Assembly (NCBI GenBank): GCA_020632755.1
Contig: JACKEY010000007.1
Coordinates: 248,001-312,000, forward strand
Source: Alphaproteobacteria bacterium
Lineage (GTDB): Bacteria > Myxococcota_A > UBA796 > UBA2385
Direction: 5' to 3'
DNA: 64,000 nt
Part shown: one piece after another, positions 1 to 8,076 of the stretch
How positions within the stretch are numbered: position 1 is the stretch's first letter
Layout: each line of letters opens with the position of its first letter
Notes under the pieces: model-generated
Seen by the model: the letters and a program-made list of their open reading frames with translations, nothing else
What the model was told of the DNA's origin: nothing
The model's database searches: none
Program-made: the position numbers and the translations under genes

Positions 1-1917
1 GACCCGGGCTCCTTCATCGGGAACCTGATCGACGCGGCGGCGCTGGGCTTCACGAACTTCGGGAACAACTTCCTCACCCACCTCCAGACGGGCTTCTCCG
101 AGTGGATGATGGGCGCCCTGGCCAGCAACGGCATCGAGCTGCCGACCAGCTGGGACGGGCCGGGCATCCTCAAGCTCGCCCTGGACGTCTGCGGCATCGA
201 CCGCCAGTACGCCGTCGACAAGATCCGCGAGCACTTCGGCGACGAGACCGCCGAGCGCATCGACTGGATGGTCGACTACGTGGCGGCGGCCTGGGACAAC
301 GGCCTCGAGGGCATCCTGGACATCGTCCAGGGCCAGGTCGGCGACCTGTACCAGCAGGTCAAGGCCGAGGTCGGCGAGTACCTGATGGAGCGCGTCGTCG
401 TCGCGGCGGCGATCAAGATCGCCAGCATGTTCAACCCGGTCGGTGCGCTCATCCAGGCCGTCATGACCGCCTGGAACGTGTACACCTTCCTGCGCGACGA
501 GATCAGCCGCATCTTCGCCATCGTGCAGAGCGTGGTGAACTCGATCCACGACATCGTGATGGGTGTGATCGAGCCCGCCGCGCGCGGGGTCGAGAACGCG
601 CTCGCGGACCTGATCCCGGTGGCCATCGAGCTGCTGGCCCGGGTGCTGGGCATCGGCAACCTCGACGACAAGGTGCAGGAGGTCCTGACCGCCCTGCACG
701 ACAAGATCGACGAAGGCGTGGACAAGGCCCTGGACTGGGTCAAGGACCTGTGGCCCGGCGGCGGCCGCGAGAGCAGCGGCGACACTGGCGAAGGCGTCGA
801 CACGGCCGAGGAGTCCCAGGAGGGCGAGGACGAGGAGAAGACGCCCGAGGACGTCACCTTCCCGACGCGCACCTTCACGGACGCCGAGGGCGAGGGCCAC
901 CGGATTTGGATCGAGCAGAACGGCGGCAACCCGCAGGTCATGGTGGCCAGCACCCCGTCGCGCCCGACGGTGGCCACCCTCGACGGTGGCGACTTCGAGC
1001 AGGTCGACGGCGCCGACGAAGGCCGCGTCGCCACGCTCCAGGCCCAGGCCGACACCCTGGCCCGCAACCTGGGCCTGGACAGCAGCAACGAAGCCGACAT
1101 GGCCAGCCTGGAAGCGACCATGGGCCAGATCGCCACCATCCTGGCGACGGCCGAGGACCGCAGCCTGGCGACCGTCGCCAACGAAGAAGGCGGCGGCGCC
1201 CTGGCCAAGTACGCCCAGCTGCAGCGCGCCAAGGGCAGCCTGGGCGGGCTGGTGGCCGACTTCGAGACCCGCTGCGACACGCTGCTCGAGCAGGACGACG
1301 CGATGCTCGCCCTGCAGGCCATGAAGCAGGTCTTCTACTCCAGCCCCAGCCGCTGGCTGATGAAGGGCCCCGCGCTGACGGCCTCCGAGCTGGCGTCGAG
1401 CATCGGCGCCAACGCGGCGGCGGGCTCGCTGTCCCGCATCCTGACGATGCGCGACGTCTACAACCGCCACCTCAAGCCGACCGTGCGCGCCCGCTACGAA
1501 GACGACGACGACCTGGCGCAGGATCTCCAGGCCGACCACAACGCGGTCGACGCCGACAACGATCTCGACAACCGCACGTCCGTCGCCAACAGCAGCGGCA
1601 TCGGCTGGTGGTTCGACGCGACGGCGACCGACGCCAGCACCGTGGTCGACCTCAAGCACGACCTGACCATCAGCAACGGCTACTACGACAAGGGCGCGCT
1701 GCGGCTGGACTACGACACGGCGGCGGTGGCCCAGGCCTTCGAAGGCAAGATGTTCAAGCCGACGGTGTTCGAGGGCATCCCGCAGGGCGACGGCGCCGAC
1801 CCGATGTGGGTCGAGGGCAACGACGCGTCCTGGGGTGTGACCCGCGGCGGCATCCGCGAGGTGACGGCCAAGCCGATCGAGCTGCGGCTGTCGACCGGTC
1901 GGACCTGGGTGTTCTGA
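1..1917 (+). CDS. eCIS effector/cargo-like protein, C-terminal part (5' end outside window)
   Basis: The reading frame is open from the first base, so the N-terminus is missing; 638 residues are visible. Visible residues 133-255 are hydrophobic and amphipathic helices (MFNPVGALIQAV, then a long helical run ending KALDWV) followed by an acidic Ser/Glu linker. In family memory this block resembles the middle of DUF4157 (eCIS core domain) proteins, which are cargo or toxins of extracellular contractile injection systems. The DUF4157 metal-binding domain would lie upstream and cannot be seen. The region after the linker is mostly helical, and the last ~110 residues look like a beta-rich domain that I do not recognise. 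The next gene starts one base after the stop. The eCIS link is an inference; a large helical surface protein is the alternative. Confidence 0.6.
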   Translation, partial: DPGSFIGNLIDAAALGFTNFGNNFLTHLQTGFSEWMMGALASNGIELPTSWDGPGILKLALDVCGIDRQYAVDKIREHFGDETAERIDWMVDYVAAAWDNGLEGILDIVQGQVGDLYQQVKAEVGEYLMERVVVAAAIKIASMFNPVGALIQAVMTAWNVYTFLRDEISRIFAIVQSVVNSIHDIVMGVIEPAARGVENALADLIPVAIELLARVLGIGNLDDKVQEVLTALHDKIDEGVDKALDWVKDLWPGGGRESSGDTGEGVDTAEESQEGEDEEKTPEDVTFPTRTFTDAEGEGHRIWIEQNGGNPQVMVASTPSRPTVATLDGGDFEQVDGADEGRVATLQAQADTLARNLGLDSSNEADMASLEATMGQIATILATAEDRSLATVANEEGGGALAKYAQLQRAKGSLGGLVADFETRCDTLLEQDDAMLALQAMKQVFYSSPSRWLMKGPALTASELASSIGANAAAGSLSRILTMRDVYNRHLKPTVRARYEDDDDLAQDLQADHNAVDADNDLDNRTSVANSSGIGWWFDATATDASTVVDLKHDLTISNGYYDKGALRLDYDTAAVAQAFEGKMFKPTVFEGIPQGDGADPMWVEGNDASWGVTRGGIREVTAKPIELRLSTGRTWVF

Positions 1918-1918
1918 G

Positions 1919-2620
1919 GTGACGACGGCGCCCACGGTCGACGAGCTCCGGACGACCGACGACATCGAGGGCCTGCTGCGCCGGGCGGCGACGATGCCCG
2001 GTCCGGACAGCCAGCGCGGCGACACCTACCCCTGGGACTGGGTCAGCCGCGCGGTGCCCGAGCTGCCCGATGATCGCGCCACGGCCGTGGTCCAGGCCGC
2101 GGGCCGGCTGCTGCGCACGGGCGACAGCGACCACGCACGCTGCGGGGTGTCCCTGCTCGAGGACCTGCGGGCCCATCCGGCCCAGCCCGACGCCATCGGG
2201 GCCGCCCTGGTCGACGACAGCCACCTGCGGGCCGTGGGCGGGGACGCGCTGCTGGGCGATGCCTGGCATGCCGCCGCCGCCGCGCTGCAGTTCCACCCCG
2301 ATGGCGACCTGCGAGACCGGCTGCGCCAGGCCGCCCTGCAGCCCGGCCGGGCCCTGCACGTGCTGGCTGCCCTGTCGCGGCGGGACACGGACTGGGTGGT
2401 GGATCACGCGGTCGACATCGCGACCGCCTCTCCCGACGCGCTGCCCGTGCTGATGTTCACCCTGTCTCGCTGGGTGGACGACCTCGCCCCCATCGTGCGG
2501 CGGCTGGACGGGCCGGTCCCCCGCGGCGAGCTGCGCAAGGCCATCCGCAGCGAGGTCCGCAAGAGCGCCTCGCTGTCCGCGGACGCCCGCCGCAAGGCGC
2601 TGCTCGACCTGCTGGCCTGA
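1919..2620 (+). CDS. Helical-repeat (HEAT-like) protein of unknown function
   Basis: This is a 233-residue cytosolic protein with a GTG start one base after the stop of the eCIS-like gene, so the two are probably translated together. There is no signal peptide, membrane segment or metal motif. The sequence is rich in Ala, Leu, Asp and Arg, and pairs of short helices recur every 30-35 residues, as in HEAT-type solenoids. The C-terminus is basic (RSEVRKSASLSADARRKALL). Tight coupling to the large upstream protein suggests a partner, chaperone or immunity role, but nothing in the sequence proves this. I do not recognise a named family. Confidence 0.6.
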   Translation: MTTAPTVDELRTTDDIEGLLRRAATMPGPDSQRGDTYPWDWVSRAVPELPDDRATAVVQAAGRLLRTGDSDHARCGVSLLEDLRAHPAQPDAIGAALVDDSHLRAVGGDALLGDAWHAAAAALQFHPDGDLRDRLRQAALQPGRALHVLAALSRRDTDWVVDHAVDIATASPDALPVLMFTLSRWVDDLAPIVRRLDGPVPRGELRKAIRSEVRKSASLSADARRKALLDLLA

Positions 2621-2628
2621 GCGGCGCG

Positions 2629-3882
2629 GTGCTGCTCTCCCTCCTCCTCGCCTGCGCAGGTGGCGCCGGGCCGTCTGGCGACAGCGCCTCCACCGACAGC
2701 GCCTCCTCCGACAGCGCCTCCACCGGCGACGACGGGGCCTGGGTCCCGGCGCTGGCGGGCGAGTGGACCGGCGGCGATCTGCACGTGCACACCTCCACCG
2801 GATCCAACGACACCGACGGGGTCTCCTTCGTCGACGACCAGGCCGCCGCGGCCCGGGACCGCGGGCTGGACTGGCTGGTGTTCACCGACCACAGCAACAG
2901 CGCGGGGTCGATGGACTGCGAGACCGGCGACGTCGAGGACTGCCCCAACCAGGGGCCGGAGTTCCCGGCCCGCGACGCGGTGGACGCCTGGTCGGGCGAC
3001 ATGACCCTGGCCGTCGGCGTCGAGCTGTCCCCCGTGGCGGCGCTGGACGGCGGCGACCCCCGCGGCCACGTGCTGTGTGTTCCGCGGCCCGGCGACCCCT
3101 TCGCGGACGTCGACGACGCCTTCGTCGACCGGCCCACGGGGGACGTGACCGGCGGGGCCGGCGTCGCGTGGTGCCAGGACCGGGGCGGCTTCGCGGTCGT
3201 GGCCCATCCCTACAACATCGCCCGCTGGATCGCCTACGACTGGACCGCCGACGCCTACGACGGCATCGAGGTGTTCAACGGCGGCGGCGGAGGCTTCGAC
3301 GGCTTCGATCGCCAGGGCGTGGACGCCTGGCTCTGCGACCTCGCGCAGCAGCGCCCCGTGGTGGCCGTGGGCGGCAGCGACTGCCACCGCGCCACGACCG
3401 AGGGACCGCCCCCGGGGCTGCTGGACCAGGCCGTCGGCTGGCCCACGACCTGGGTGCGCGCTGCGTCCACCGGGCGCGACGACGTGCTGGCCGCCCTGGC
3501 CGCCGGCCGCGTCACCGTCAGCGAGCCCGGCGTGCGCCTGCAGGTCGAGGCTTCGACCGGTGGGCCGTGGGTTGGGCCCGGCGAGTCCCTTGCGGCCGGC
3601 ACGCTGACCCTGCGGCTGCACGGCGAGACGGACGTGTCCGGGACGCACCTGCAGGTGCTGCACGTCGCCGCCGGCGCCTGCACCGACGACCCGCGCTGGA
3701 CCACCGGCGGCGTGCCGACCGTGGCGCCGACGGTGCTGCACGACGAAGCCGTGACCGCCGGAGCCTTCGACCAGACCCTGACCCTGGCGCCCGGTGCTGG
3801 CGCCCTGGTGGTGCGGCTGTGGTCCGACGACGCCGCGGAGTGGCGCGGCATGGCCCTGGCCAACCCCGTGTGGCTGCAGTGA
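2629..3882 (+). CDS. Lipoprotein with PHP domain, CehA/McbA-like metallohydrolase
   Basis: The GTG start gives a short signal peptide ending in LLAC, so the protein is probably lipid-anchored at the cell surface. A Ser/Asp/Thr linker (repeats at 2680-2724) leads to a PHP fold: the first metal motif GDLHVHTSTGSND near residue 46, then LVFTDHSN, VAHPYN and GGSDCH near the end of the domain. These are the metal-binding His/Asp positions of CehA/McbA-type PHP phosphoesterases. The last ~120 residues look like a beta-sandwich. The substrate is unknown. The next gene's start overlaps the stop codon (GTGA), which indicates translational coupling. Confidence 0.78.
   Translation: MLLSLLLACAGGAGPSGDSASTDSASSDSASTGDDGAWVPALAGEWTGGDLHVHTSTGSNDTDGVSFVDDQAAAARDRGLDWLVFTDHSNSAGSMDCETGDVEDCPNQGPEFPARDAVDAWSGDMTLAVGVELSPVAALDGGDPRGHVLCVPRPGDPFADVDDAFVDRPTGDVTGGAGVAWCQDRGGFAVVAHPYNIARWIAYDWTADAYDGIEVFNGGGGGFDGFDRQGVDAWLCDLAQQRPVVAVGGSDCHRATTEGPPPGLLDQAVGWPTTWVRAASTGRDDVLAALAAGRVTVSEPGVRLQVEASTGGPWVGPGESLAAGTLTLRLHGETDVSGTHLQVLHVAAGACTDDPRWTTGGVPTVAPTVLHDEAVTAGAFDQTLTLAPGAGALVVRLWSDDAAEWRGMALANPVWLQ
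2680..2724 (+). repeat. Three 15-bp direct repeats in lipoprotein linker
   Basis: Three consecutive copies of a 15-base unit (GACAGCGCCTCCACC, the middle copy with one change) encode the Asp-Ser-Ala-Ser linker just behind the lipidated Cys of the PHP lipoprotein. The unit length is a multiple of three, so copy changes would alter tether length without shifting the frame. Confidence 0.85.
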
Positions 3883-4421
3883 ACCCCCGTCCCTGGGCGG
3901 CGCTGGACCCCGGGCCCGCGACCCGGGCCTGGCTGGCCGACTTCATCGTCGCCCTGGACATCTGCCCCTTCGCCCGCGGACCGCTGCAGCGCGGGCTCGT
4001 GCATGTCGTCGAGTCCGGGGCCGAGGCGCCGGCCGTCGTGCTCGAGGACCTGCTTGCCGAAGCCGCCGCCCTGGACGCCGCGGGCCAGGGCACCACCCTG
4101 CTGGTGCTGCCCAACGCTCCGGCCGACTTCGGCGACTTCCTGGACCTCTGCTACGCGGCCGAGGACGCCCTGTCCGCCGCCGGCTTCGATCGCCGCGTCC
4201 AGGTCGTGGGTTTCCACCCCGACTACGTCTTCGACGGGGCGCCGCCCGACGACCCGGCCAACGCCGTCAACCGCTCGCCGATCCCGCTGCTGCACCTGCT
4301 GCGCTGGCAAGAGGTCTGGGACGCCATCGAAGGCCACAAGGACATCCGCAGCGTGCCGACGCGCAACGCCCGCCTGCTGCGGGCGCAGGCGGGCTGGTCG
4401 CTGCCCGGAGACGGGGACTAG
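3879..4421 (+). CDS. DUF1415 family protein
   Basis: This 180-residue protein has a GTG start overlapping the stop of the PHP lipoprotein gene. It matches the DUF1415 pattern from memory: WLADFIVALDICPFAR near the N-terminus, a central FLDLCYAAE segment, then VVGFHPDYVF and NRSPIPLLHLLR, with a conserved-looking Cys in DICPF. There is no signal peptide, so it should be cytosolic. The biochemical role of the family is not known to me. Its stop lies 1 base from the stop of the convergent moeZ gene. Confidence 0.8.
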   Translation: MNPRPWAALDPGPATRAWLADFIVALDICPFARGPLQRGLVHVVESGAEAPAVVLEDLLAEAAALDAAGQGTTLLVLPNAPADFGDFLDLCYAAEDALSAAGFDRRVQVVGFHPDYVFDGAPPDDPANAVNRSPIPLLHLLRWQEVWDAIEGHKDIRSVPTRNARLLRAQAGWSLPGDGD

Positions 4422-4422
4422 C

Positions 4423-5640
4423 TCAGTACTTCGGAAGGCTCGGGTCGATCTCGTCGGCCCACGCCAGGATGCCGCCTTCCAGGTTGGTCACGTCGGTCCA
4501 GCCTGCCGCGACCAGCGCGGCCGCCGCCTTGGCCGACCGCCCGCCGGAGCGGCAGGTCACCAGCACCGGCCGATCCCGGGGGATGCCGCCGATGTCGCCG
4601 GCGATGACGTCTTCGTGCGGGCGCTGCAGGTCGGTGCCGGGGAAGCGGGCGATGTCGAGCTCGTGGGCCTTGCGCACGTCCAGCACGAAGGGGCTCCAGC
4701 CCGCGTCGCGCCGCGCCGCGTAGGTCGACACGTCGATCCGGTCGAAGCCTTCGTCTGCCGCCGCGTGGTCGGTGGGGGCGGCGCCTTCGTCGATGCTCGG
4801 CACGCCGCAGAACTCCTGGTAGTCGATGAGCCCCGTGATCTCGACGGCGTTGGGGTCCCGGCGCAGCTTGAGCTCGCGGAACTTCATGCCCAGGGCGTCG
4901 TAGAGCAGCAGCCGACCGGCCAGGGTGGTGCCCTTGCCCAGCAGGATCTTCACGGTCTCGGTCGCCTGGATGCAGCCGATGACACCCGGCAGGATGCCCA
5001 GCACGCCGCCCTCGGCGCAGCTCGGCACCAGCCCGGGGGGCGGGGGCTCGGGGTACAGGTCCCGGTACTGCGGGCCGCGCTCGCCGGTCTTCGGGTCGAC
5101 GTGGTTGAAGACGCTGGCCTGGCCCTCGAACTTGAAGATGCTGCCGTAGACGTTGGGCTTGTCCAGAAGGACGCAGGCGTCGTTGACCAGGTAGCGGGTC
5201 GGGAAGTTGTCGGTGCCGTCGACCACGACGTCGTAGGGCCGCACGATGTCCAGGGCGTTGTCGCTGGCCAGGGCCACCGGGTACAGGTCGACCCGGCAGT
5301 GCGGGTTGATGTCCAGGATGCGGGCCTTGGCGCTCTCGAGCTTGGGCTTGCCGACGGTCGCCGTGCCGTGGATCACCTGGCGCTGCAGGTTGCTCTGGTC
5401 GACGACGTCGAAGTCGACGATGCCGATGCGGCCGACGCCTGCCGCGGCCAGGTACAGCAACAGCGGGCTGCCCAGGCCGCCGGTGCCCACGCACAGCACG
5501 CTGGCGCCCTTGAGCCGGCGCTGGCCCTCGACCCCGACGTCCTCCAGGATCAGGTGCCGCGCGTAGCGGGCGTAGTCGTCCGGCTCCAGGGCCGGCAGGT
5601 CCTCGACGTTGCGAGCCCAGACGGGGAGCGCCTCGCTCAC
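4423..5640 (-). CDS. moeZ: MoeZ-type E1-like adenylyltransferase/sulfurtransferase
   Basis: This 405-residue protein has a ThiF/MoeB domain (residues ~20-275) and a C-terminal rhodanese domain (~300-405). The ATP-binding GTGGLGSP motif and the DFDVVDQSNLQRQ segment are intact. The rhodanese active-site loop is CRSGGRS. Its role would be to adenylate the C-terminal glycine of a sulfur carrier and transfer sulfur to make a thiocarboxylate. The two zinc-binding CxxC motifs of E. coli MoeB are absent (DPNAVEIT replaces one), as I recall for mycobacterial MoeZ, which activates CysO. The start overlaps the stop of cysO by 4 bases (ATGA), placing it last in the operon. Confidence 0.92.
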   Translation of the reverse strand: MSEALPVWARNVEDLPALEPDDYARYARHLILEDVGVEGQRRLKGASVLCVGTGGLGSPLLLYLAAAGVGRIGIVDFDVVDQSNLQRQVIHGTATVGKPKLESAKARILDINPHCRVDLYPVALASDNALDIVRPYDVVVDGTDNFPTRYLVNDACVLLDKPNVYGSIFKFEGQASVFNHVDPKTGERGPQYRDLYPEPPPPGLVPSCAEGGVLGILPGVIGCIQATETVKILLGKGTTLAGRLLLYDALGMKFRELKLRRDPNAVEITGLIDYQEFCGVPSIDEGAAPTDHAAADEGFDRIDVSTYAARRDAGWSPFVLDVRKAHELDIARFPGTDLQRPHEDVIAGDIGGIPRDRPVLVTCRSGGRSAKAAAALVAAGWTDVTNLEGGILAWADEIDPSLPKY

Positions 5641-5930
5641 GGCCGACCCCCGGCGCCGCCGGCGATGCTCGGCACGATGATCAGGCTGTCCCCGGCCTTG
5701 AGGGTGGCGCCCTCGCCGCCGTCGACGAACCGGATGTCCTCGTCGTTCAGGTACACGTTGACGAAGCTGCGCAGCTTGCCGTCGGGCCCGCGCAGGTGCT
5801 TCTGCAGCTGGGGGTGGTCGGTGGTCAGGCGGCCGAGCGCCTCGCCGACGGTGGCGGCGTCGACCTCGACGGTGGCAGCGCCGCCCGTGAAGCTGCGCAG
5901 GGCGGTGGGGATGGCGATCTCGACGGCCAT
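5637..5930 (-). CDS. cysO: Ubiquitin-like sulfur carrier (CysO/MoaD/ThiS family)
   Basis: This 97-residue beta-grasp protein contains VGEALGRL, FVNVYLNDEDIR and the typical end GDSLIIVPSIAGG. As a thiocarboxylate at a terminal Gly-Gly it would donate sulfide to make cysteine. Here the GG at 91-92 is followed by AGGRP, so the chain does not end in glycine; either GG91-92 or GG94-95 must be exposed by proteolysis. The JAMM protease gene mec lies just upstream, which makes it the likely processing enzyme. The gene sits between mec and moeZ on the same strand. Confidence 0.88.
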   Translation of the reverse strand: MAVEIAIPTALRSFTGGAATVEVDAATVGEALGRLTTDHPQLQKHLRGPDGKLRSFVNVYLNDEDIRFVDGGEGATLKAGDSLIIVPSIAGGAGGRP

Positions 5931-5981
5931 GGGGATCTCCAGGGCGCAGCGCTGCGCCGGGAAGGGGAGGGGAGGAGGGGG

Positions 5982-6449
5982 TCAGGGGAGGAGGAGGGCG
6001 TCTTCGTCCATCGCGGAGCGGTCGTCCCGCAGGCGCCAGCAGCGAAGCTCGGTCACCCGAGGCGGGCCTTCGTGGCCCTGCACGCCCAGGATCAGGTAGG
6101 CCATGTTCGGCAGCGCCAGGTCCCGGTCGGTGTCGCTGTACATGGCGGGATGGTCGGGGTGCGAGTGGTAGTAGCCGACGATCTCGAGCCCGCGAGCTTC
6201 CAGGGCCTGCTCGGCCTTCATCAGGGCCAGGGGCGAGACCTGGTAGCGGTCGGCCGCCCGATCGGTGTTCGTGTTCTGCAGCCGGGTGATCGCCGTGATG
6301 CGGCCCGCGGCGCGGTCGCCCGCCAGGATGCCGACGATCTCGTGGGGATGGCCCTCGACGGCGTGCGCCTCCAGCTCGGCCCGCACGGCCGGCTCGATGG
6401 CCAGCGTGGTGCCGCTCTCGGCCACGTCCCGATCCAGCAGTGACGACAT
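5982..6449 (-). CDS. mec: Mec-type JAMM/MPN+ metallopeptidase
   Basis: This 155-residue protein has the JAMM zinc motif: Glu in HEIVGILAGD, then HSHPDHPAMYSDTD, matching HxH-x7-SxxD. In actinobacterial CysO pathways the Mec enzyme cleaves the CysO-cysteine adduct to release cysteine. Here it probably also trims the C-terminal extension of CysO. The ATG start lies 2 bases past the cysM stop, and about 50 bases separate its stop from cysO. The chosen ATG gives a full N-terminal helix before the catalytic Glu. Confidence 0.9.
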   Translation of the reverse strand: MSSLLDRDVAESGTTLAIEPAVRAELEAHAVEGHPHEIVGILAGDRAAGRITAITRLQNTNTDRAADRYQVSPLALMKAEQALEARGLEIVGYYHSHPDHPAMYSDTDRDLALPNMAYLILGVQGHEGPPRVTELRCWRLRDDRSAMDEDALLLP

Positions 6450-6451
6450 GG

Positions 6452-7423
6452 TCAGCCCTGCGTGCCGGGGAACACGTGCCCCTCGGACAGGTAGCGCTCG
6501 CCCGAGTCGGGGAACAGCGTCACGACCACGCCGCGCTCCAGGCCGCGGGCGGTCTCGATGGCGGCCCACAGCTGGGCGCCGCTGCTCACGCCGGCCAGCA
6601 GGCCCTCCTCGGCGGCCAGGCGGCGGACCAGGTCCAGGCTCTCCTCGGTCGGGGCCTCGAGGGTGCGGTCGGCCAGCGTCGGGTCGTAGATGCCCGGCAC
6701 GATGGACGTCGCCATGTACTTGAGCCCCTCGAGCCCGTGGAAGGGGCTGTCGGGCTGCACGCTGGTCACGACGATGCCGGGGTCCTGGGTCTTCAGGAAG
6801 CGGCTGGTGCCGGTGAAGGTGCCGCTGGTGCCCAGGCTGGCGACCCAGTGGGTGATGCGCCCGCCGGTGTCGCGCCAGATCTCGGGGCCGGTCGTGTGGA
6901 AGTGGGCCAGCCAGTTGGCGTCGTTGTCGTACTGGTTGAGGTAGACGAAGCGGTCCGGCTGCTCGGCCGCCAGCTGGCGGGCGACCCGGATCGCGCCGTC
7001 GCTGCCCTCGAGCGGGTCGGTCTCGACGATGGTCGCGCCGTAGGCCCGCAGCACGGCCTTGCGCTCGGCGTTGGCGTTCTTCGGCAGGCACAGGGTCAGC
7101 CGGTAGCCGCGGGCGCTGGCGATCATGGCGTAGGCGATGCCGGTGTTGCCGCTGCTGGCGTCGAGGATGGTCATGCCGGGCCGCAGCAGGCCGCGCTCCT
7201 CGGCGTCGAGCACCATCGACAGGGCCGCCCGGTCCTTGACCGAGCCGCCGGGGTTGAACCACTCGAGCTTGGCCCAGACCTCGACGTCCGGCGAGATGTC
7301 GTCGGGCAGGACCCGCGACAGGCGCACCAGCGGCGTGTCGCCCACGCGGGCGAGCAGGCCGTCGACCCGGCTGCGGAACCAGTGCGGCGGGGGCGCCAGG
7401 GGGCGTGCGATGGCGAGCGACAC
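6452..7423 (-). CDS. cysM: CysM-type cysteine synthase (O-phosphoserine sulfhydrylase-like)
   Basis: This 323-residue fold-type II PLP enzyme has the Schiff-base lysine in NPGGSVKDRA, the phosphate loop SSGNTG and the GTSGTFTG loop. It should condense an activated serine with sulfide carried on CysO thiocarboxylate. Linkage to cysO, mec and moeZ favours the protein-thiocarboxylate route over free sulfide. The GTG start is preceded by GGAG at 6 bases. It is the first gene of the operon, downstream of the promoter and palindrome at 7449-7499. Whether the acceptor is O-phosphoserine or O-acetylserine cannot be settled by eye. Confidence 0.9.
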   Translation of the reverse strand: MSLAIARPLAPPPHWFRSRVDGLLARVGDTPLVRLSRVLPDDISPDVEVWAKLEWFNPGGSVKDRAALSMVLDAEERGLLRPGMTILDASSGNTGIAYAMIASARGYRLTLCLPKNANAERKAVLRAYGATIVETDPLEGSDGAIRVARQLAAEQPDRFVYLNQYDNDANWLAHFHTTGPEIWRDTGGRITHWVASLGTSGTFTGTSRFLKTQDPGIVVTSVQPDSPFHGLEGLKYMATSIVPGIYDPTLADRTLEAPTEESLDLVRRLAAEEGLLAGVSSGAQLWAAIETARGLERGVVVTLFPDSGERYLSEGHVFPGTQG

Positions 7424-7448
7424 GGCGTCTCCAGGCCGAGGAGCTTAT

Positions 7449-7467
7449 TCCTACCTGTCAGGTAGGA
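7449..7467. promoter_or_regulatory. 19-bp palindromic operator candidate upstream of cysM
   Basis: TCCTACCTGTCAGGTAGGA is a perfect inverted repeat with 9-base arms and a single central base. It lies 26 bases upstream of the cysM start and just downstream of the -35-like element at 7494-7499, where a repressor would block initiation. The identity of the regulator is not visible; a cysteine- or iron-sulfur-responsive factor is only a guess. Confidence 0.65.
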
Positions 7468-7471
7468 GTAG

Positions 7472-7499
7472 CATGTAGCCCCGTGGTGGCACGCGTCAA
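7472..7499 (-). promoter_or_regulatory. Candidate sigma-70 promoter of the cysM-mec-cysO-moeZ operon
   Basis: On the minus strand TTGACG (complement of 7494-7499) is followed after 16 bases by TACATG (complement of 7472-7477). The -35 is strong and the -10 is weak. The predicted start, near 7465, falls inside the 19-bp palindrome. Confidence 0.45.
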
Positions 7500-7503
7500 G
7501 ACT

Positions 7504-7519
7504 CTCACCCATGGGTGAG
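7504..7519. repeat. 16-bp perfect palindrome between the coaC-like gene and cysM
   Basis: CTCACCCATGGGTGAG has no spacer between its arms, so it is a poor hairpin and a better protein-binding site. It lies next to the -35 of the cysM promoter and 24 bases beyond the stop of the flavoprotein gene. It could be an activator or repressor site. Confidence 0.5.
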
Positions 7520-7542
7520 GTTTCCACGACCGCCGGGCGACC

Positions 7543-8073
7543 TCAGCCGTCGAGGGCGCGCTCGCAGGCCGCCAGCAGATCCGCTGGCTCGGCCAGGCCG
7601 CCGGGCCCCAGGTCCCCGCAGGCCAGCCGCTTGTCGACGGGCGGCACCACGTGGAAGCCCCCCAGCTCGTCGAGCCAACGCAGGTTGCGCTGCACGACGG
7701 GGGCGAACCACATCTCGGTGTTCATCGCGGGTCCGAGCACCACGGGCCGCCCCTCGGGCAGGGCCATCACTGTCGTGGTCAGCACGTCGTCGCAGATCCC
7801 GCAGGCCAGCCGCCCCAGCGTGCTGGCCGTCAGCGGGGCCAGGCAGGTGACGTCGGCCCACTTCGCCCACTGGATGTGGTCCAGGGCCTGCTCGCTGTCG
7901 TCGGTCAGCACCGGGTGCCCGCTCAGCGCCGCGAAGGTCAGCGGCCCGACGAAGTCCGTCGCCCGGCGGGTCATCATCACCCGCACGTCGTGGCCGGCCT
8001 TCAGCGCCAGGCTGGTCAGCTCGCAGGCCTTGTAGGCGGCGATGCCGCCGGTGACGCCGATCAGCAGGTGCAT
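7543..8073 (-). CDS. Stand-alone phosphopantothenoylcysteine decarboxylase-like flavoprotein (CoaC domain)
   Basis: This 176-residue HFCD flavoprotein has the N-terminal GVTGGIAAYKA loop, an active-site His in LDHIQWAKWAD, the PAMNTEMW motif and the substrate-flap Cys in ACGDLGPGGLAEP. All are typical of the CoaC half of CoaBC, which decarboxylates 4'-phosphopantothenoylcysteine in CoA synthesis. The CoaB ligase half normally fused behind it is absent, so the ligase must be encoded elsewhere or this is a paralogue acting on another peptidyl-cysteine. Its start lies 3 bases from the stop of the upstream lipoprotein gene, so the two are probably cotranscribed. Confidence 0.82.
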   Translation of the reverse strand: MHLLIGVTGGIAAYKACELTSLALKAGHDVRVMMTRRATDFVGPLTFAALSGHPVLTDDSEQALDHIQWAKWADVTCLAPLTASTLGRLACGICDDVLTTTVMALPEGRPVVLGPAMNTEMWFAPVVQRNLRWLDELGGFHVVPPVDKRLACGDLGPGGLAEPADLLAACERALDG

Positions 8074-8076
8074 GGC

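Noticed and set aside
4423..5640. Loss of zinc cysteines in MoeZ as a sign of decay
   Set aside because: As I recall, mycobacterial MoeZ lacks the same cysteines, and the ATP and rhodanese motifs are intact.
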